A stretch of DNA of 64,000 bases from Selaginella moellendorffii (GCF_000143415.4 NW_003314335.1:873154-937153), one strand, 5' to 3'; positions 35,158 through 47,044 are shown, counted from the first letter of the stretch. Program-made: numbers and translations. Notes: generated by a model from the letters alone, not told the origin.

Positions 35158-35372
35158 TGCTCTGTGTATTCTCATTGGCCACCTTTCAGCCAAGTAGTGT
35201 TTGGTTAACTGATACTGTGGATTTTTTTCTTTCCTTTTTGGTTCCACCAGAGTTTTCTCTTCTATTTCCACAAAAGATTGGATCCATTGATCATTGGAGG
35301 AGTGTGCTTTGGTGTGAAGTTGGCTGGCCAACAATGAAAAAGATTTTGCTTTGAAAAGTCAATTTTCCCACA

Positions 35373-35380
35373 CTATATAA
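35373..35380 (+). promoter_or_regulatory. TATA box of the dirigent-like gene
   Basis: CTATATAA lies about 75 bases before the ATG at 35452, which puts transcription start near 35403-35410 and leaves a leader of about 45 bases. Position and sequence fit a plant core promoter. Confidence 0.6.
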
Positions 35381-35451
35381 ATGCATGTTAGGACTAGATC
35401 AGACACATGCCTATTCACTTCAAAGCTTTTTTTTCCTTCAGTCAGAGTACA

Positions 35452-35969
35452 ATGGCTTCCAAACTTGTTTTGGTCTCAATTCTTACTGTTGCTCTCTTTG
35501 CTTTTGCATCTGCCACCATAACAAAGGTTGTACAGTTATATGTTAGGAGCATGATCTTGATATAATGGTTTCTTCTTTTCTTTTCCAGTGCAATACCTTC
35601 ACCATCCAAGGATCAGCCCAGTTTGTTTTCGGGCAAAACGAGTTTCAAGTTGTTGCGAGTGATGGTGTCGGGGATCGAGATGGATCCGTCCAAACGTTTG
35701 CAGCCCCTTTGACTGGAAACCCGGGATGCATCTACCAAGGAATAATCGCCGACACCGGCAGTCTGGATTTCCAGGTCTCCCAGATCAAGTGTGGCAATGA
35801 TCGGGTGGAGTTCATGGGTGACGCTGGAAGTTCCACCCAAGGCTCTTCAACCACGTACGCGATTGTTGGTGGTACTGGCCGATATGTTGGAGCCACTGGA
35901 ACTGTGACAGAAGTTTCACTGGGTGGTATGAACTATCAAGTCACTGCTAATATCAAAGTTTGCAACTAG
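35452..35969 (+). CDS. Small secreted dirigent / AOC-barrel-like protein
   Basis: Two exons, 35452-35526 and 35589-35969 (intron GT-AG), give 151 residues. Residues 1 to about 21 form a clear signal peptide (MASKLVLVSILTVALFAFASA), so the product is probably apoplastic. The mature part is a short beta-rich domain with NTFTIQGSAQFVF and AIVGGTGRYVGATGTVTE, the latter matching the conserved GGTGxY/F turn of dirigent and allene-oxide-cyclase-like barrels. Dirigent proteins steer stereoselective phenoxy-radical coupling, but no catalytic assignment can be made here. Cysteines lie at the start of exon 2, near the middle and at the C-terminus. Confidence 0.7.
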
Positions 35970-35986
35970 AGAGATTTGAAGAATGT

Positions 35987-36002
35987 AATAAACTATAATA
36001 AA
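35987..36002 (+). terminator. Overlapping polyadenylation signals
   Basis: Two AATAAA hexamers (35987-35992 and 35997-36002) lie 18-33 bases after the stop codon of the dirigent-like gene. Likely near-upstream elements for 3' end formation. Confidence 0.55.
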
Positions 36003-36148
36003 GTTGAGCCCCACTTTTAGTGGGTAAATCAAAATCTTGTTTCGCGTATTATAATCATGGGATGATAATTAGATAGTGATACATTTTTTTGGTCTTTTAT
36101 TGTCAATGAAGGACGCAATAACTGGTCAGACGCATGCTCTTCCTATTG

Positions 36149-36220
36149 CAAAAAGGTTTGGGTATTGATCAGTGCCTCTCGCATGCTAAGCGAGTGCTCT
36201 ACCATCTGAGCTATCCATTT
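36149..36220 (-). pseudogene. Decayed tRNA-Ala (AGC) or tRNA-derived repeat head
   Basis: On minus, the D arm (GCTC-AGATGGTA-GAGC) and anticodon arm (CTCGC-TTAGCAT-GCGAG, anticodon AGC) are perfect and spaced as in plant tRNA-Ala. The span is 72 bases, exactly tRNA length. The T arm (CTGAT / CAAAC) does not pair and the acceptor stem pairs only in part, so it cannot fold as a functional tRNA. The A box is intact and the B box is degenerate. It lies about 430 bases before the older gypsy element. Confidence 0.7.
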
Positions 36221-36648
36221 CCACGATGCAAACCCTCCCGGGTGCTCGATACCTATTGGGAGCTATATATCCCACTCTGAGTGGCAGAAATTGGGACATA
36301 TTTTGATGTAGACTGTGAGGTGAATGCAATCTCGAATCAGACTGAGCAGTGCTAGTGATTTAAGAATGACGCGAGAGGCAGCAGCTTCCTAGTGGAAGCC
36401 AAGAAGATCTTCAAGAAAATGAAGAAGCACAATATGGTCCCTTAAACTGGACTTTGGCTATGCGAAAAAATGGCTGTATTTGGAAGCATGAGGTGTTGAG
36501 AGATGTCAAATCAAAGAGCTGGATAATATTAATACCATCCTAAATAAAATTTACATTAGAGGATCTTTGCAACAACAACACTTGTTACTACAAGTGTCAT
36601 GCATATTCTTCTTATATTATTGATTTTATTTAAAACAATAATTCATAC

Positions 36649-36818
36649 TGTGAGGTCCAAATGTACGGCTATAATGCCGTATACTAATATTAGCGTAGTG
36701 GGATTTTGGTAACTGTCAGATTGATTTCAATCTGAACCATTCGCTCCTATATATAAACTAGGGTTTTTGCATTAACTGATATGTATATTTTTTATATTCC
36801 CTTTCCATATTCCATATA
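36649..36818 (+). repeat. 5' LTR of the older gypsy element
   Basis: Aligns by eye with 47045-47213 and, in reverse complement, with 54009-54178 and 54998-55150. It contains a TATATAAA-like box near 36761. It is followed by a T-rich leader (36840-37060) with two diverged copies of a roughly 80-100 base unit. Confidence 0.8.
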
Positions 36819-39800
36819 CTTATATTAATGGAGATGAGGGGCACTTTTGATTGTCTCTGAGGAGTGTTTGGGTTTGGGATTTTGGTTTAGCTCTAACTTT
36901 TGCATCGTCTAGATCTAACTTTTTCCATTTCCTTTCTTTTGTTCTTTCTTTTTAGGATTTTGGTTTACATTTAACTTTTGTATTCTTTTCCTTCTAGCTT
37001 TTTTTCATTTCTCTTCTTTTGCTCTTTCCTTTTCATTCATTTTTATGGTAGGGTAGTAGTCTTTTCCTCCTTTGACTCTAGAGCAACAATTAATGCAATT
37101 GCTTGATGCTATGTGATTGCAATTGAACAACCAAACTCAGTTGATAATGGTATTTATAGCACGTGGTACAGCTCCTTCTACTGTTGGTGCAAATCATCAC
37201 GTTCAGCCGGAGTTCTTTCATGGAAATCCTGGGGATGATGTGTATTATTAGTTTGATCACTTCATGGTGATTGCCATATATCATTTTTGGGATGATGCTT
37301 GATGTTTGTGGGAGTTTCCTACGTATCTCCAAGGGACGGCACTGTAGTGGTACAACGGTTTGAGCATAGCCACTCATGAAAACTGGAGTGTTCTTCTGAA
37401 CGTCTTTAAACGCACATTTGGATATACCAACAATTGTGATGATGCCTTCCAATAATTACATCATCTTCATCAATGGCTCTTTAAGTTAGTGATGCAATTT
37501 AGCATTCGTTTCCGAAACCTCTTGCTTCATGCAGAGCTAAATATGTTAGAGTGAATCAAGTTAAGAATGTTGTGGCTAACACTTTGTCAAGATCTTGTCA
37601 AACTTGTGCATGCACGTGCTCCAGCCACTCTTGATGATGCTCTTCGTTTAGCACAATGTTATGAAATATCGCCTCTTTTAGTTCTTGTTGCACACCCTTC
37701 AGCTCCACTTTTTGTGGGTGATGGTTCTGTTCCAATGGAGGTTGAAGCTTTTGCTGCTCAAGTTCAAGGATAAAGGCAAGGACGTGGTTGTGGCCGTGAT
37801 GTTCGCTACTAGGTATGTGATGAAGTTGGTTACACTTATCAGTATTGTTGGCATTTTCTGGATTGGCGGCCTCTATTTCCTGGGTGGAGACTTTGGCATC
37901 AACAACGTCCTATTGGGGTTGCTGCAGTGGAAGGTCTGAACACTGAAATACATATGGGAAACAAAGAGTCACACGAGTAATGGAGGGACCTTGCACGAAT
38001 AAGTTAGTGCCTTTTCCATTTTTTTTTCGAAAGTATTATTAAGGGGTTCATTTGGCACCAGTTCATTTAGTGTTTACTTTCCAAACTCATTTTTATAACA
38101 AAAGATCTCTTATTGTTCTTTCTATATTGGTTAATATAGATTCAAGTTGCTCGACCTGTTGCCATATGTTGCCATTTACACTTGCATCGTGGGGAAGAGT
38201 CAGTTTTCATTCTTTATGGCAATGGCCGTATACATGCATGTACACGGGATGAGGCAAACCTAGTTATGCATGTGGGCGATCTCAAGCTTGAGTTGTAATC
38301 ATTGCAAGTGGTGTTGAGTCAAGCTTTTGACCTCATCCTTGGTTGCAGCATAATCATGCTAAATGTGACTTTAAGGCTTCTCCCCCTTGTCTCATACTTC
38401 CTTATATTTTATTCATTTCTCCCACTTCTATACTTTTTTGTTCTTTTTCTTTTACCTTTGCTTCTATTACTTTTGTTTCTTTATTACTTCCTTCTATATT
38501 TCTATCTTGTTCTGCTCTTCCTTTTTTCGATCCTTCCAATAGTATTTGTGTTGCAACAGTTAACTAGCTCATGAAAGAGTATGCCAATCTCTTTGAATTT
38601 GACCTATCATCTAGAGCCAAGATTGCCACACATCATCTAATTCCAACCAGTGATGCTCGTTCAATCAAAGTTCCTGTTCATCATTGGTCACCCAAAGAGA
38701 TCAAAATTTTACATGCAAAAATCAAGGAAATGTTGGAACAGGGTGTTATTCGAAAGTCACAGAGTCCTTGAGCATGTGAACCTTATCTTATGATAAAACC
38801 TGATGGGACTATTTGTTTTTGCATTGATTATCGTCCATTAAACGAAGTGACGATCCAATTGTGTACTTTCTTCCTCAGACTGTTGATCTCTTGGATTGTC
38901 TAAGGAGAAGTCATTGGTTTACCAAGCTAAATCTTGCTTCTGGGTACTAGCAAGTACCGATGCCCGAAAAAGATATTCTTAAGATTGCTTTTTGCACTCT
39001 ATTTGGTTTGTACGAGTTATTAGTCATGCTGTTTGATTTGAACAATGCTTTAACAACTTTGTAACAGATGATGGATGAGGTTCTTTGTGATATGCCAGAA
39101 ATGATTACTGACCTCATTGATGATGTTTTGATCCACTTGGAGGGGACATAGGAGGAACACGTTCGTGATGTTTGTAAAATGTTGGATCAGCTATAGGATA
39201 TTGATTTAAAGTTGAAGTGGTCAAAGTGCATGTTTGGGTCCAAGGACACGACTTATATTAGGTACTGTATTTCTTGTAAGGGTTTGCAAGTTAATTCTGA
39301 CAAACTTGTGGTTATTCTAAAGTTCCCTACTTCAAATTGTGTGAATGATGTGCAATGCTTCTTGGGCAAGGTGCAATATCTCAGTTATTTTATGGATAAT
39401 CTTTCTGATCGCATTGCACAATTGCGAGCATTGCTGAAGTTATCAACGTCATCTTTCATTTGGTCTTTAAATTATGAGCGGGTGTTCATGGATCTCAAAG
39501 TGTTATTAACAACTCCTTCGGTTTTGGCACATCCTGACTACACTCGACTTTTCATTTTGTGCATGGATGCTTCTAATATTGATCTTGAAGGTGTATTGAT
39601 GCAAGAGAGCCCGAGTTTACCTAGTCAACGCCATCCCATTGTATATATAAGCCGTATATTACAATCAGCAGAGGTAAACTTTTCCACGATAGAGTGTTAA
39701 GTAGCAGTCTAGGGTTTCAAGAAACTTTATGTATATCTATATGGTTCTCAGACATTAGAGCTATTATTACTTCATTATTGAAGTGGTAGAACCTAATTGG

Positions 39801-39975
39801 TCATACTGCTCAGTGGGCTTTGAAGCTTCAAATATATGATTTTAATGTTATTTATCGCCCGGGGAGTTTTATGGCTGATGTTGTTGCCCTTTCTTGAGCT
39901 CCTCTTCCTTCTTCACTGTCTTTTCATATTTCTGACAAGCTTGTTATTTCAGCATTTGTGGATTTTCTAAACGAG

Positions 39976-39980
39976 GATTC
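39976..39980 (+). other. Target-site duplication, left copy (GATTC)
   Basis: GATTC directly before the 5' LTR is repeated directly after the 3' LTR at 45447-45451. Five bases is the usual Ty3/gypsy duplication length. Confidence 0.93.
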
Positions 39981-40316
39981 TGTCAGGAATCCCCCAATTC
40001 TTGCCACATTCCTGACTCTCGCTAGATTCCTGACCTGCAGACCACATTCCTGACTCTCGAGACACTTCCCGATTCTTGAGTCTCGAGCCATATTCCTGAT
40101 GATGATGTGGCGCCTCCTCGACCTCAGCTATATTTAGGCCGTCCTCGATCCAAAAGTGGTGGAGCTTCATCAACCTATAGTATATATAGGTTAGCCTTGT
40201 TCCATTTCTCCACAATCTGAATCAACGCCAGTCTAAGGTCTCTTCTTTGTTTCCACTAGCTTTTTCTCTTTGTCTTTTTGCATTTTCCAGTCTTGATCTT
40301 GTCGGGGGTCTTGACA
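39981..40316 (+). repeat. 5' LTR of the chromovirus
   Basis: The U3 part has several imperfect copies of an ATTCCTGACTCTCG-type unit (from about 40010 to 40100), possibly enhancer repeats. The TATA box TATATATA lies at 40181-40188, so transcription should start near 40207-40215. The LTR ends CTTGACA. Confidence 0.97.
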
Positions 40317-40318
40317 GT

Positions 40319-40333
40319 TTGATTCAGATTGTG
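40319..40333 (+). other. Putative self-priming primer binding site
   Basis: TTGATTCAGATTGTG starts two bases after the LTR end, where the primer binding site should be. It is the exact reverse complement of 40211-40225 in the LTR, which lies about 25-30 bases downstream of the TATA box, at the expected 5' end of the RNA. It does not look like the complement of the initiator tRNA-Met 3' end (TGG-TATCAGAGC type) used by most plant gypsy elements. Confidence 0.75.
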
Positions 40334-40414
40334 TTTTTTCATTTTTTGATTTAACTCGTTTTGATTGTTTGATTACCTTTGCCTTTTTTCCCCCTTTTTT
40401 CTTTCTTCTTGCCG

Positions 40415-41386
40415 ATGGAGTCTCCAAGTCATCCTGATTTCTTTGCTGAAGTCCTTGCAAAAATCCAGTCTGAGAATATCTAGTTGAAGGCAACCCTTCT
40501 TTGCATGCAGCAGGAACTTGCTTCACTTTTGGCTCAAGGATCCAACAAAGTTCCTGAACCGAATGTGAGTTTCTCGGCGAAATTTTCAGGCAAGCGTTCG
40601 GAGCTTCGCGGATTCCTGAACCAGATGGAGTTGATCTTCGCACTTCAACATCGGCGGTACCCCACTCCCGAGTCTCAAATCGGCTCGATTGGGACGTTGC
40701 TCGAAGGTGCAGCCTTGTCATGGTTTTCTCCTCTTCTGGAAAAGAGCATGAAAGGGGTCGTGGTTTCGGAGCTGATGGATCTTCAATTGTTCAAAGAGAA
40801 GCTCGAAGCATGTTTTGGCGAGACGGATCGGGTTCGGGCTGCTACCACAAAGATGAGACGTCTCTCTCAGGGGTCTTGTCCTGCCTCGATCTACGCTGTA
40901 GAGTTCCAACTCCTTGCTTTGGACACTCAGTGGGATGAGCGGGCCCTGATTGACCAATTTCGTTTCGGCCTCAACAACAGTGTCAAGGATTTGTTGCTCA
41001 CCATGGAGGATCCCAAGGACCTGTCGGACGCCATCAACAAAGCTGTTTGATGTGACAATCGTCTCTTTGAACGTCGTCAGGAAAGTCGCCGTGCCGCTGT
41101 TTTTCCGTCCCAGACTCAAGAATCCCAGCTTGAGTCTTCGGGGCATACTCCTGAACCTACTGCTCCGGTTCCAATGGATATTTCTGGTACTCCTCGACTC
41201 ATTAGAGGGAAGTTGAGTCCTGCTGAGAAGCAACGTCGAATATCTCATAATCTTTGCCTCTATTGTGTTGATCCTAATCACAAAGCAGCTGTATGTCCCG
41301 AGAAGCCTCCCCGACTGCTCGAGTTCACTCTGCCTCAAAGTCCACCTCTATTGCAGTTGGGAAACGACCCTGTCCAAACAGAGTAG
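40415..41386 (+). pseudogene. Gag of the chromovirus (two in-frame stops)
   Basis: From the ATG at 40415, one frame of 324 codons runs to the TAG at 41384. It is interrupted by TAG at 40481 and TGA at 41048 but has no frameshift. The capsid-like middle is recognisable (FSGKRSELRGFLNQMELIF; GAALSWFSPLLEK). A perfect CX2CX4HX4C zinc knuckle (CLYCVDPNHKAAVC) sits near the end. The slippery site for pol lies just before the stop. Confidence 0.9.
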
Positions 41387-44300
41387 GAGCTGTCTATTTG
41401 GACTCCCCGAATAAAAATCACTTTTCTTCTTTATCAAGCTCCTCACCACCTTTCATCAAAGCCACCACCAATTCCCGCAACTTCTGTGTCCCATGTCTCC
41501 TTTCTTTTACCAGACAATCAGGATTCAAGGCTCTGGCGCTACTAGACTCAGGTGCAACTTCCTGCTTCATGGACACAGACTTTGCTGCCCGACATCACGT
41601 TCCTCTTTCTCCTACCATACGGGATTTGAGGGTTGAAGGCATCGGCGGGCATTTTGTGTCTCCATCTTCTGGACTTAGGGAAACATTGCCCGTTCGAGTA
41701 CACATCGGGTCCACTGTCACCGATATCGCCTTCAACATCATCAACAACAAGTCCTCCTCTGTGGTGCTCGGTCTTCCTTGGTTCCAACTACATCAGCCTC
41801 AGATCTGTTGGAAGGAATTACAGCTCATCTCTCCCACGGCTTCCCCTGCTGTTCATCGAGTCCGAATCAGGAATTGGGGTTTTGTTCCTGACTCTACAAA
41901 GTTTTCACCCTCTTCTTTTTCCTCTCTTCCATATTACACTGGACCGTATCCTCGTGTCATCATTCCATTTAGTTGTACGCCTCCTCCTATCTCCACAATC
42001 ACTATGAAAGAACTCCTTCATGAAGAACCTCTTTTCCTTTTTGCTTTGCATGTTTCTCCTGTCAGTCTTCCTGAGAAGTATCATGATTTTGGGGATGTGT
42101 TTGACAAGAAAAAAGCTAGTGTACTGCCTGTTCATCGGCCTTATGATTGTCCCATTGATTTACAGGAAGGAGCGTCACCTCCGTGGGGGCCTATCTACGG
42201 GTTATCCCCGTCCGAGCTTAAGGCCCTCAAAGAGTACGTGGATGAGAACCTTGCCTCGGGCTACATTCAGCATTTGTAGTCCCCGGCTAGAGCACCTGTC
42301 TTCTTTGTCAAGAAGAAGGATGGGAGCTTGCGGCTAGTCATCGACTACCGAGGTTTGAACAGGGTGACTATTCGGAACCGTTATCCGCTGCCCCTGATCT
42401 CAGACCTGTTGGAACGCCTCGGCGGTGCCCGCTTCTTCACCAAGATCGACCTCTGTGGAGCATACAACCTGATCCAGATCCGACCTGGTGATGAATGGAA
42501 GACTGCGTTCCGAACCCGCTATGGCCACTTCGAGTACACTGTCATGCCATTTGGCTTGACAAATGCTCCAGCAGTTTTCCAACACATGGCGAATGACGTC
42601 TTTCGGGAGTTTCTTGATCAGATGGTGATCGTCTACCTCGATGACATCCTCATCTACTCAAAAACTTAGGAGGAGCATGACGAACATGTACGCAAGGTGC
42701 TAGCGAAGCTGCGAGAACACGGCCTATACGCGAAGCTTGAGAAATGCTCGTTTGATCAGCAGTCTGTGGAGTTCCTTGGGTACATTGTCACTCCTGAGGG
42801 TATCACGATAGATCCTGCCAAAGTCAAGACTATTCTCGAATGGGAGCCTCCACAATCAATGTCAAACGTCCAAGTTTTCCTTGGCTTCGCCAACTTCTAC
42901 CGCAAATTCATTAATCACTACTCTGACATTGTCCTTCCTCTCACACATCTCACTCGCAAGGATGTTCCCTTCTCTTGGTCTGCTGCTGCCCAGCAGGCCT
43001 TCGACACACTCAAGGCGGCCTTCAGTTCTGCTCCCATCTTGATCCATGCTGATTCCTCACAACCTTTCTTCATCGAGGCTGACGCCTCCGACTTTGCCAT
43101 TGGTGCTGTGCTGTCTCAACTCGGAGCGGATCACGAACTTCATCCAGTCGCTTTCCATTCTCGAAAATTTCAGCCTGCAGAGATCAATTACGAAATCCAC
43201 GACAAGGAGCTCCTTGCCATCGTGGATTCCTTTGGAGAGTGGCGCCGTTTCGTGGAGGGGGCGAACCATCAAACAATAGTCTGTACGGATCACAAAAATC
43301 TCGAGTACTTTGCCACTTTCCGAGTTTTGAGCCGTCGTCAAGCAAGGTGGGCACAATTCCTGAGTCGGTTTGACTTTGTTATCAAGTACAGACCTGGAAA
43401 GCTTCAAGGCCTTCCTGATGCTCTTTCAAGGCGCTCCTATCTCAGTCTCAGGCCTGGTAATCCTGCCTTCGATCAACAGGATCAAGTTATCCTCGGTCCT
43501 GATCGGCTTCAAGTTATGGCAATTTCCCTGGCCCCTCAGGACTCCTCCTTGATGGATGCAATCAGAAACGATCTCCAATCCGAGGACCTCGCCAGCGATA
43601 TTTTCACCCATCTTCAGGCTGGACACCCAGTGACTCCCAACTGCCGGCGATTTGACGAGTTCGAGTTCTTAGATGGCTTATTGTACCGTGGGGAGCAGCT
43701 TTACGTTCCTGAAGGTGATGCTCGAAGGTTGGTCCTGATGGCATGCCACGATAGCCCGACTGCTGGTCACTTCGGCATTGCGAAAACCTATGAGCTAGTT
43801 GCACGGGACTTTTGGTGGCCTCACATAGATGACTACATCAAAGCGTTTGTTACCTCTTGTGACACTTGTGCCCGGAATAAGGTACCTCGCCACCTTCCTT
43901 CAGGTTTGCTTCGTTCCCTCCCGGTCCCTTCAGGTCCTTGGGAATCCATCTCCATGGATTTCTTGAGTGATCTTCCGAGTTCTGGAGGCTTCAACAGTAT
44001 TTTAGTCGTGGTGGATCGCTTCACAAAGATGGCGCACTTCTTGCCATGTACCAAGGAATTTTCGGGCGAGGACATGGCAAAACTGGTATTCAGGGAAATT
44101 TTCCGACTTCATGGGATTCCTACAGATGTGGTTTCAGATCGGGGGCCTCAGTTCATCTCTCATTTCTGGCAACGGTTTTTGCAGCTGCTTGGAGTGAAGG
44201 CCAACCTCTCTTCGGCATATCATCCTCAAACTGATGGACAGTCCGAACGAACGATTCAGACGCTGGAACAATTCTTGAGGTGCTTCATCAACTATCATTA

Positions 44301-45099
44301 GGATAACTGGTTCGATATCCTTCCCCTTGCTGAGTTCTCCTATAACAACTCTGTTCACTCCTCTCTTTGAGTTTCCCCCTTCTTTGCGAACTTTGGCCGA
44401 AATCCCCGATTCAATCTCTCACTTCCTTCTCCATCTGAATCCTCTCGTTAAAATCCCCGCTCTGAGGCATTTATCTCCAACCTCCAGGAAATCCACAACT
44501 CCATCTCCTTCCACCTCCATCGTGCTCGGGAATCTCACAAAACATTTGCCAATGTCCATCATCAGGATTGTCCCCCTTACAATATCGGGGATAAAGTCTG
44601 GCTCCTCAGGCGAAATATCTCTACCACCATGCCCTGTCCAAAACTCGATTTCAAACGCCTCGGTCCTTTTCCTATCACTGCCATCATTAATCCTGTCACT
44701 TATCGCCTTGCACTTCCCTCCTCATATCAAATTCACCCCGTTTTTCACTCCTCTCTCCTTGAGCCTTATATTCCCAGTCCTATTCCAAATCGGGTCATTC
44801 CTCCGCCTCCACCAGTGCAGCTCGAGGATGGGTCTGAGTACGAGGTTTAGGACATCCTTGATTCCAAGATTTCACGGTCTAAACTCTACTATCTGGTCGA
44901 CTGGAAGGGTTACGGACCTTAGGAACGCACTTGGGAACCTGCGGACAACCTGATTCATTCTCCTGACCTTGTTCAGGACTTCCACCGCCGCTATCCTTCT
45001 CGTCCCAGTCCTCATTCTTTTTCTCCATCTCCCATCCCTCGCCGCTCATCTCATCCTCCTCTTCGTTCTCGTTCACATCCTTGTTCCACTCGTTCTTGA
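41278..45099 (+). pseudogene. Pol of the chromovirus: protease, RT, RNase H, integrase, chromodomain (seven in-frame stops)
   Basis: The frame opens at 41278 and ends at TGA 45097-45099. Domains in order: protease (ALLDSGATSCFMD); RT ([37 protein letters not shown]); RNase H (EADASDFAIGAVLS, TDHKNLEYF); integrase zinc finger (H...H...CDTCARNK) and core (MDFLSDLP, VSDRGPQFIS, E in QTDGQSE); then a chromodomain with YYLVDWKGYGP and RTWEPADNL. Stops are TAG 42277, 42667, 44299, 44848 and 44920, TGA 44368, and TAA 44449. No indel breaks the frame over 3.8 kb. Confidence 0.95.
41359..41403 (+). promoter_or_regulatory. -1 ribosomal frameshift signal between gag and pol
   Basis: The heptamer G-GGA-AAC (41359-41365) is in the correct phase of the gag frame. 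A 6-nt spacer follows, then GTCCAAA (41372-41378), which pairs perfectly with TTTGGAC (41397-41403). An inner CAG/CTG stem (41379-41381 with 41390-41392) continues it. Slippage by -1 leads straight into the open pol frame. Confidence 0.8.
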
Positions 45100-45110
45100 G
45101 GAGGGGGTGC
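45097..45110 (+). other. Polypurine tract of the chromovirus
   Basis: TGAGGAGGGGGTGC lies directly before the 3' LTR and overlaps the pol stop codon. This is the expected plus-strand primer. Confidence 0.85.
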
Positions 45111-45446
45111 TGTCAGGAATCCCCCAATTCTTGCCACATTCCTGACTCTCGCCGGATTCCTGACCTGCAGACCACATTCCTGACTCTCGAGACACTTCCC
45201 TATTCCTGACTCTCGAGCCATATTCCTGATGATGATGTGGCGCCTCCTCGACCTCAGCTATATTTAGGCCGTCCTCGATCCAAGAGTGGTGGAGCTTCAT
45301 CAACCTATAGTATATATAGGTTAGCTTTGTTCCATTTCTCCACAATCTGAATCAACGCCAGTCTAAGGCTTCTTCTTTGTTTCCATTAGCTTTTTCTCTT
45401 TGTCTTTTTGCATTTTCCAGTCTTGATCTTGTCGAGGGTCTTGACA
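45111..45446 (+). repeat. 3' LTR of the chromovirus
   Basis: Same length as the 5' LTR (336) and colinear without gaps. It starts right after the polypurine tract. It contains the same TATA box and the same CACAATCTGAATCAA block. Confidence 0.97.
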
Positions 45447-47044
45447 GATTCTATGCTATTTGTGGTTGTTGTACTTGATGTTCAATGTCCATAAGGTGTA
45501 GAGCAAGAGCTACCTTCTCTTGATAAGGTTCACAAGGCTCAAAAGATTGAACTATAGATTCGAAGGCTTCAAGATGGGTTTGAGAATCTTGTATCATTTG
45601 CTGATGATTTGCCATTTTGGCATTTACATTCTCAATATCACCTTAAGGATAGCCTTCTTTATTTTATGGGGACAGATCCTGATGTGTGAGACAAAAAATC
45701 CCTAGGCTATCGGATAGGTTCATCCCTAAGAATACTTGTTAAGGCATGATAGAAAGTGCAAAGCTATCCTCCTGGTCTGGAGGAGAATGACTAAAGTAGA
45801 ATGGAAAAATTAGTCGCTTACATGATGATCATTTACGGCTGGTGGTGCCTTCCGTCTTTATTCCACAGTTTCTCCATGCCTACCATGATTCTCCTGTTTT
45901 AGGCAGGCATATGGGATATCGTTGTGTGACCAAAAAGCTGCACATGTATTTTTATTAGCCAGAGATGTAATATAATATTATCTGGTATATGCGTAGCTGC
46001 ATTTGGTGCTAAGCTTGTAATACTCCCCCTCGTGCTGTGGAAGAAGGATTGGAGTCAATTGCAATTTTCCGTCCATTTGAGTTGGTGGCATTTGATCTTA
46101 TGGGACCTTTTCCATGATCAACTGCTTGCAATGAATATATTATTATTGCTTCTAACTCTTTGACTCATTGGGTGGATGTTGGTGCTCTTGGTAGCGCCTC
46201 TACAACTGCTATTGGATACTTCCTCTTCAAGCGAGTGGTGTTCCAGCAATTTTGTCCAAAGCGGATTCTTTCGGATAATGGCATTTATGGCTGAGGCATT
46301 TCATGTTTTGATATCTCGATTGGGGATATGCCACACTTTCACGAGTATTTATCATCCACAGTTAAACAATTTGGCAGAATAGCTCATTTAGACATTCAAA
46401 AGAATGATCATGAAGTACGTGAACTTTTAGCATTCGGATTGAGATAGTTATTTGCCATCTCTTCGGTATACATATGTCATAGGGGTGTAGAGTTCTGTTA
46501 GTGCTTCACTATATAAATTTTTATATGGTCATAATCCAATATTACTAATAGAGTTAAGTTTACCTTCACGATTGCCATGAGTTGCTGATGCTAAGTTGTG
46601 TAATTAGTATTTAATGAGCAATATTCCACTTGTGCGAGTAGAGTCTACCGAACACTTAAGCCGCATACAATTGGGACAACAATAGCGCTACAACTCCTAT
46701 CATCATCCACCAGCAAAATATAAAATGGATAACTTAGTATTAATCTATTTTCCCCATCTTATAGTATGTGGTTTATCTAAGGGGCTCCTTTCTTAGTGGA
46801 AAGGACCATATCAAGTGTTAAGGCAAGTTGGATCACAAGTTTATGAAGTTTAGCATGATATCTAGCATGCCAATCCTCCAGAAATTGTGCATATGCAATG
46901 GTTAAAACACTTTGTACAAAGGGATCAGAAAGAACTAATACCACCTATAGATCTGCCAATGCCTCCTCTTGATGTTCCTCTAAGTCTTGGTCTATCTATA
47001 AGAGAACCTTGATGGTCTTCCATTATTCCGAGAGGAGGGGATGA

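Larger units (their letters stand above)
39981..45446 (+). mobile_element. Chromodomain Ty3/gypsy retrotransposon (chromovirus), nested, 5466 bp
   Basis: 336-bp LTRs (39981-40316 and 45111-45446) begin TGTCAGG and end TTGACA. They are flanked by an exact 5-bp target duplication GATTC (39976-39980 and 45447-45451). By eye the LTRs differ at about 11 of 336 positions, mostly transitions. Internal order is primer site, gag with a CCHC knuckle, protease, RT, RNase H, integrase, chromodomain, polypurine tract. Gag and pol are in different frames joined by a -1 shift signal. Nine in-frame stops but no frameshifts break the coding region, so this copy is not autonomous. Confidence 0.97.
37080..47000 (+). 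pseudogene. Broken gag-pol of the older gypsy element
   Basis: A gag-like part at about 37080-37770 (WYNGLSIATHENW; APATLDDALRLAQCYE). The RT region from 38571 has KIKEMLEQGVIRKSQSP, then a stop, then MIKPDGTICFCIDYRPLNEV. The stretch 39212-39700 covers the end of RT and RNase H (CFLGKVQYLSYF, HPIVYISRILQ). Integrase remains after the insertion (45830-46990) include FLHAYHDSPVLGRHMGY. Many stops and frameshifts make it inactive. The younger element occupies 39981-45446 within this span. Confidence 0.8.
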
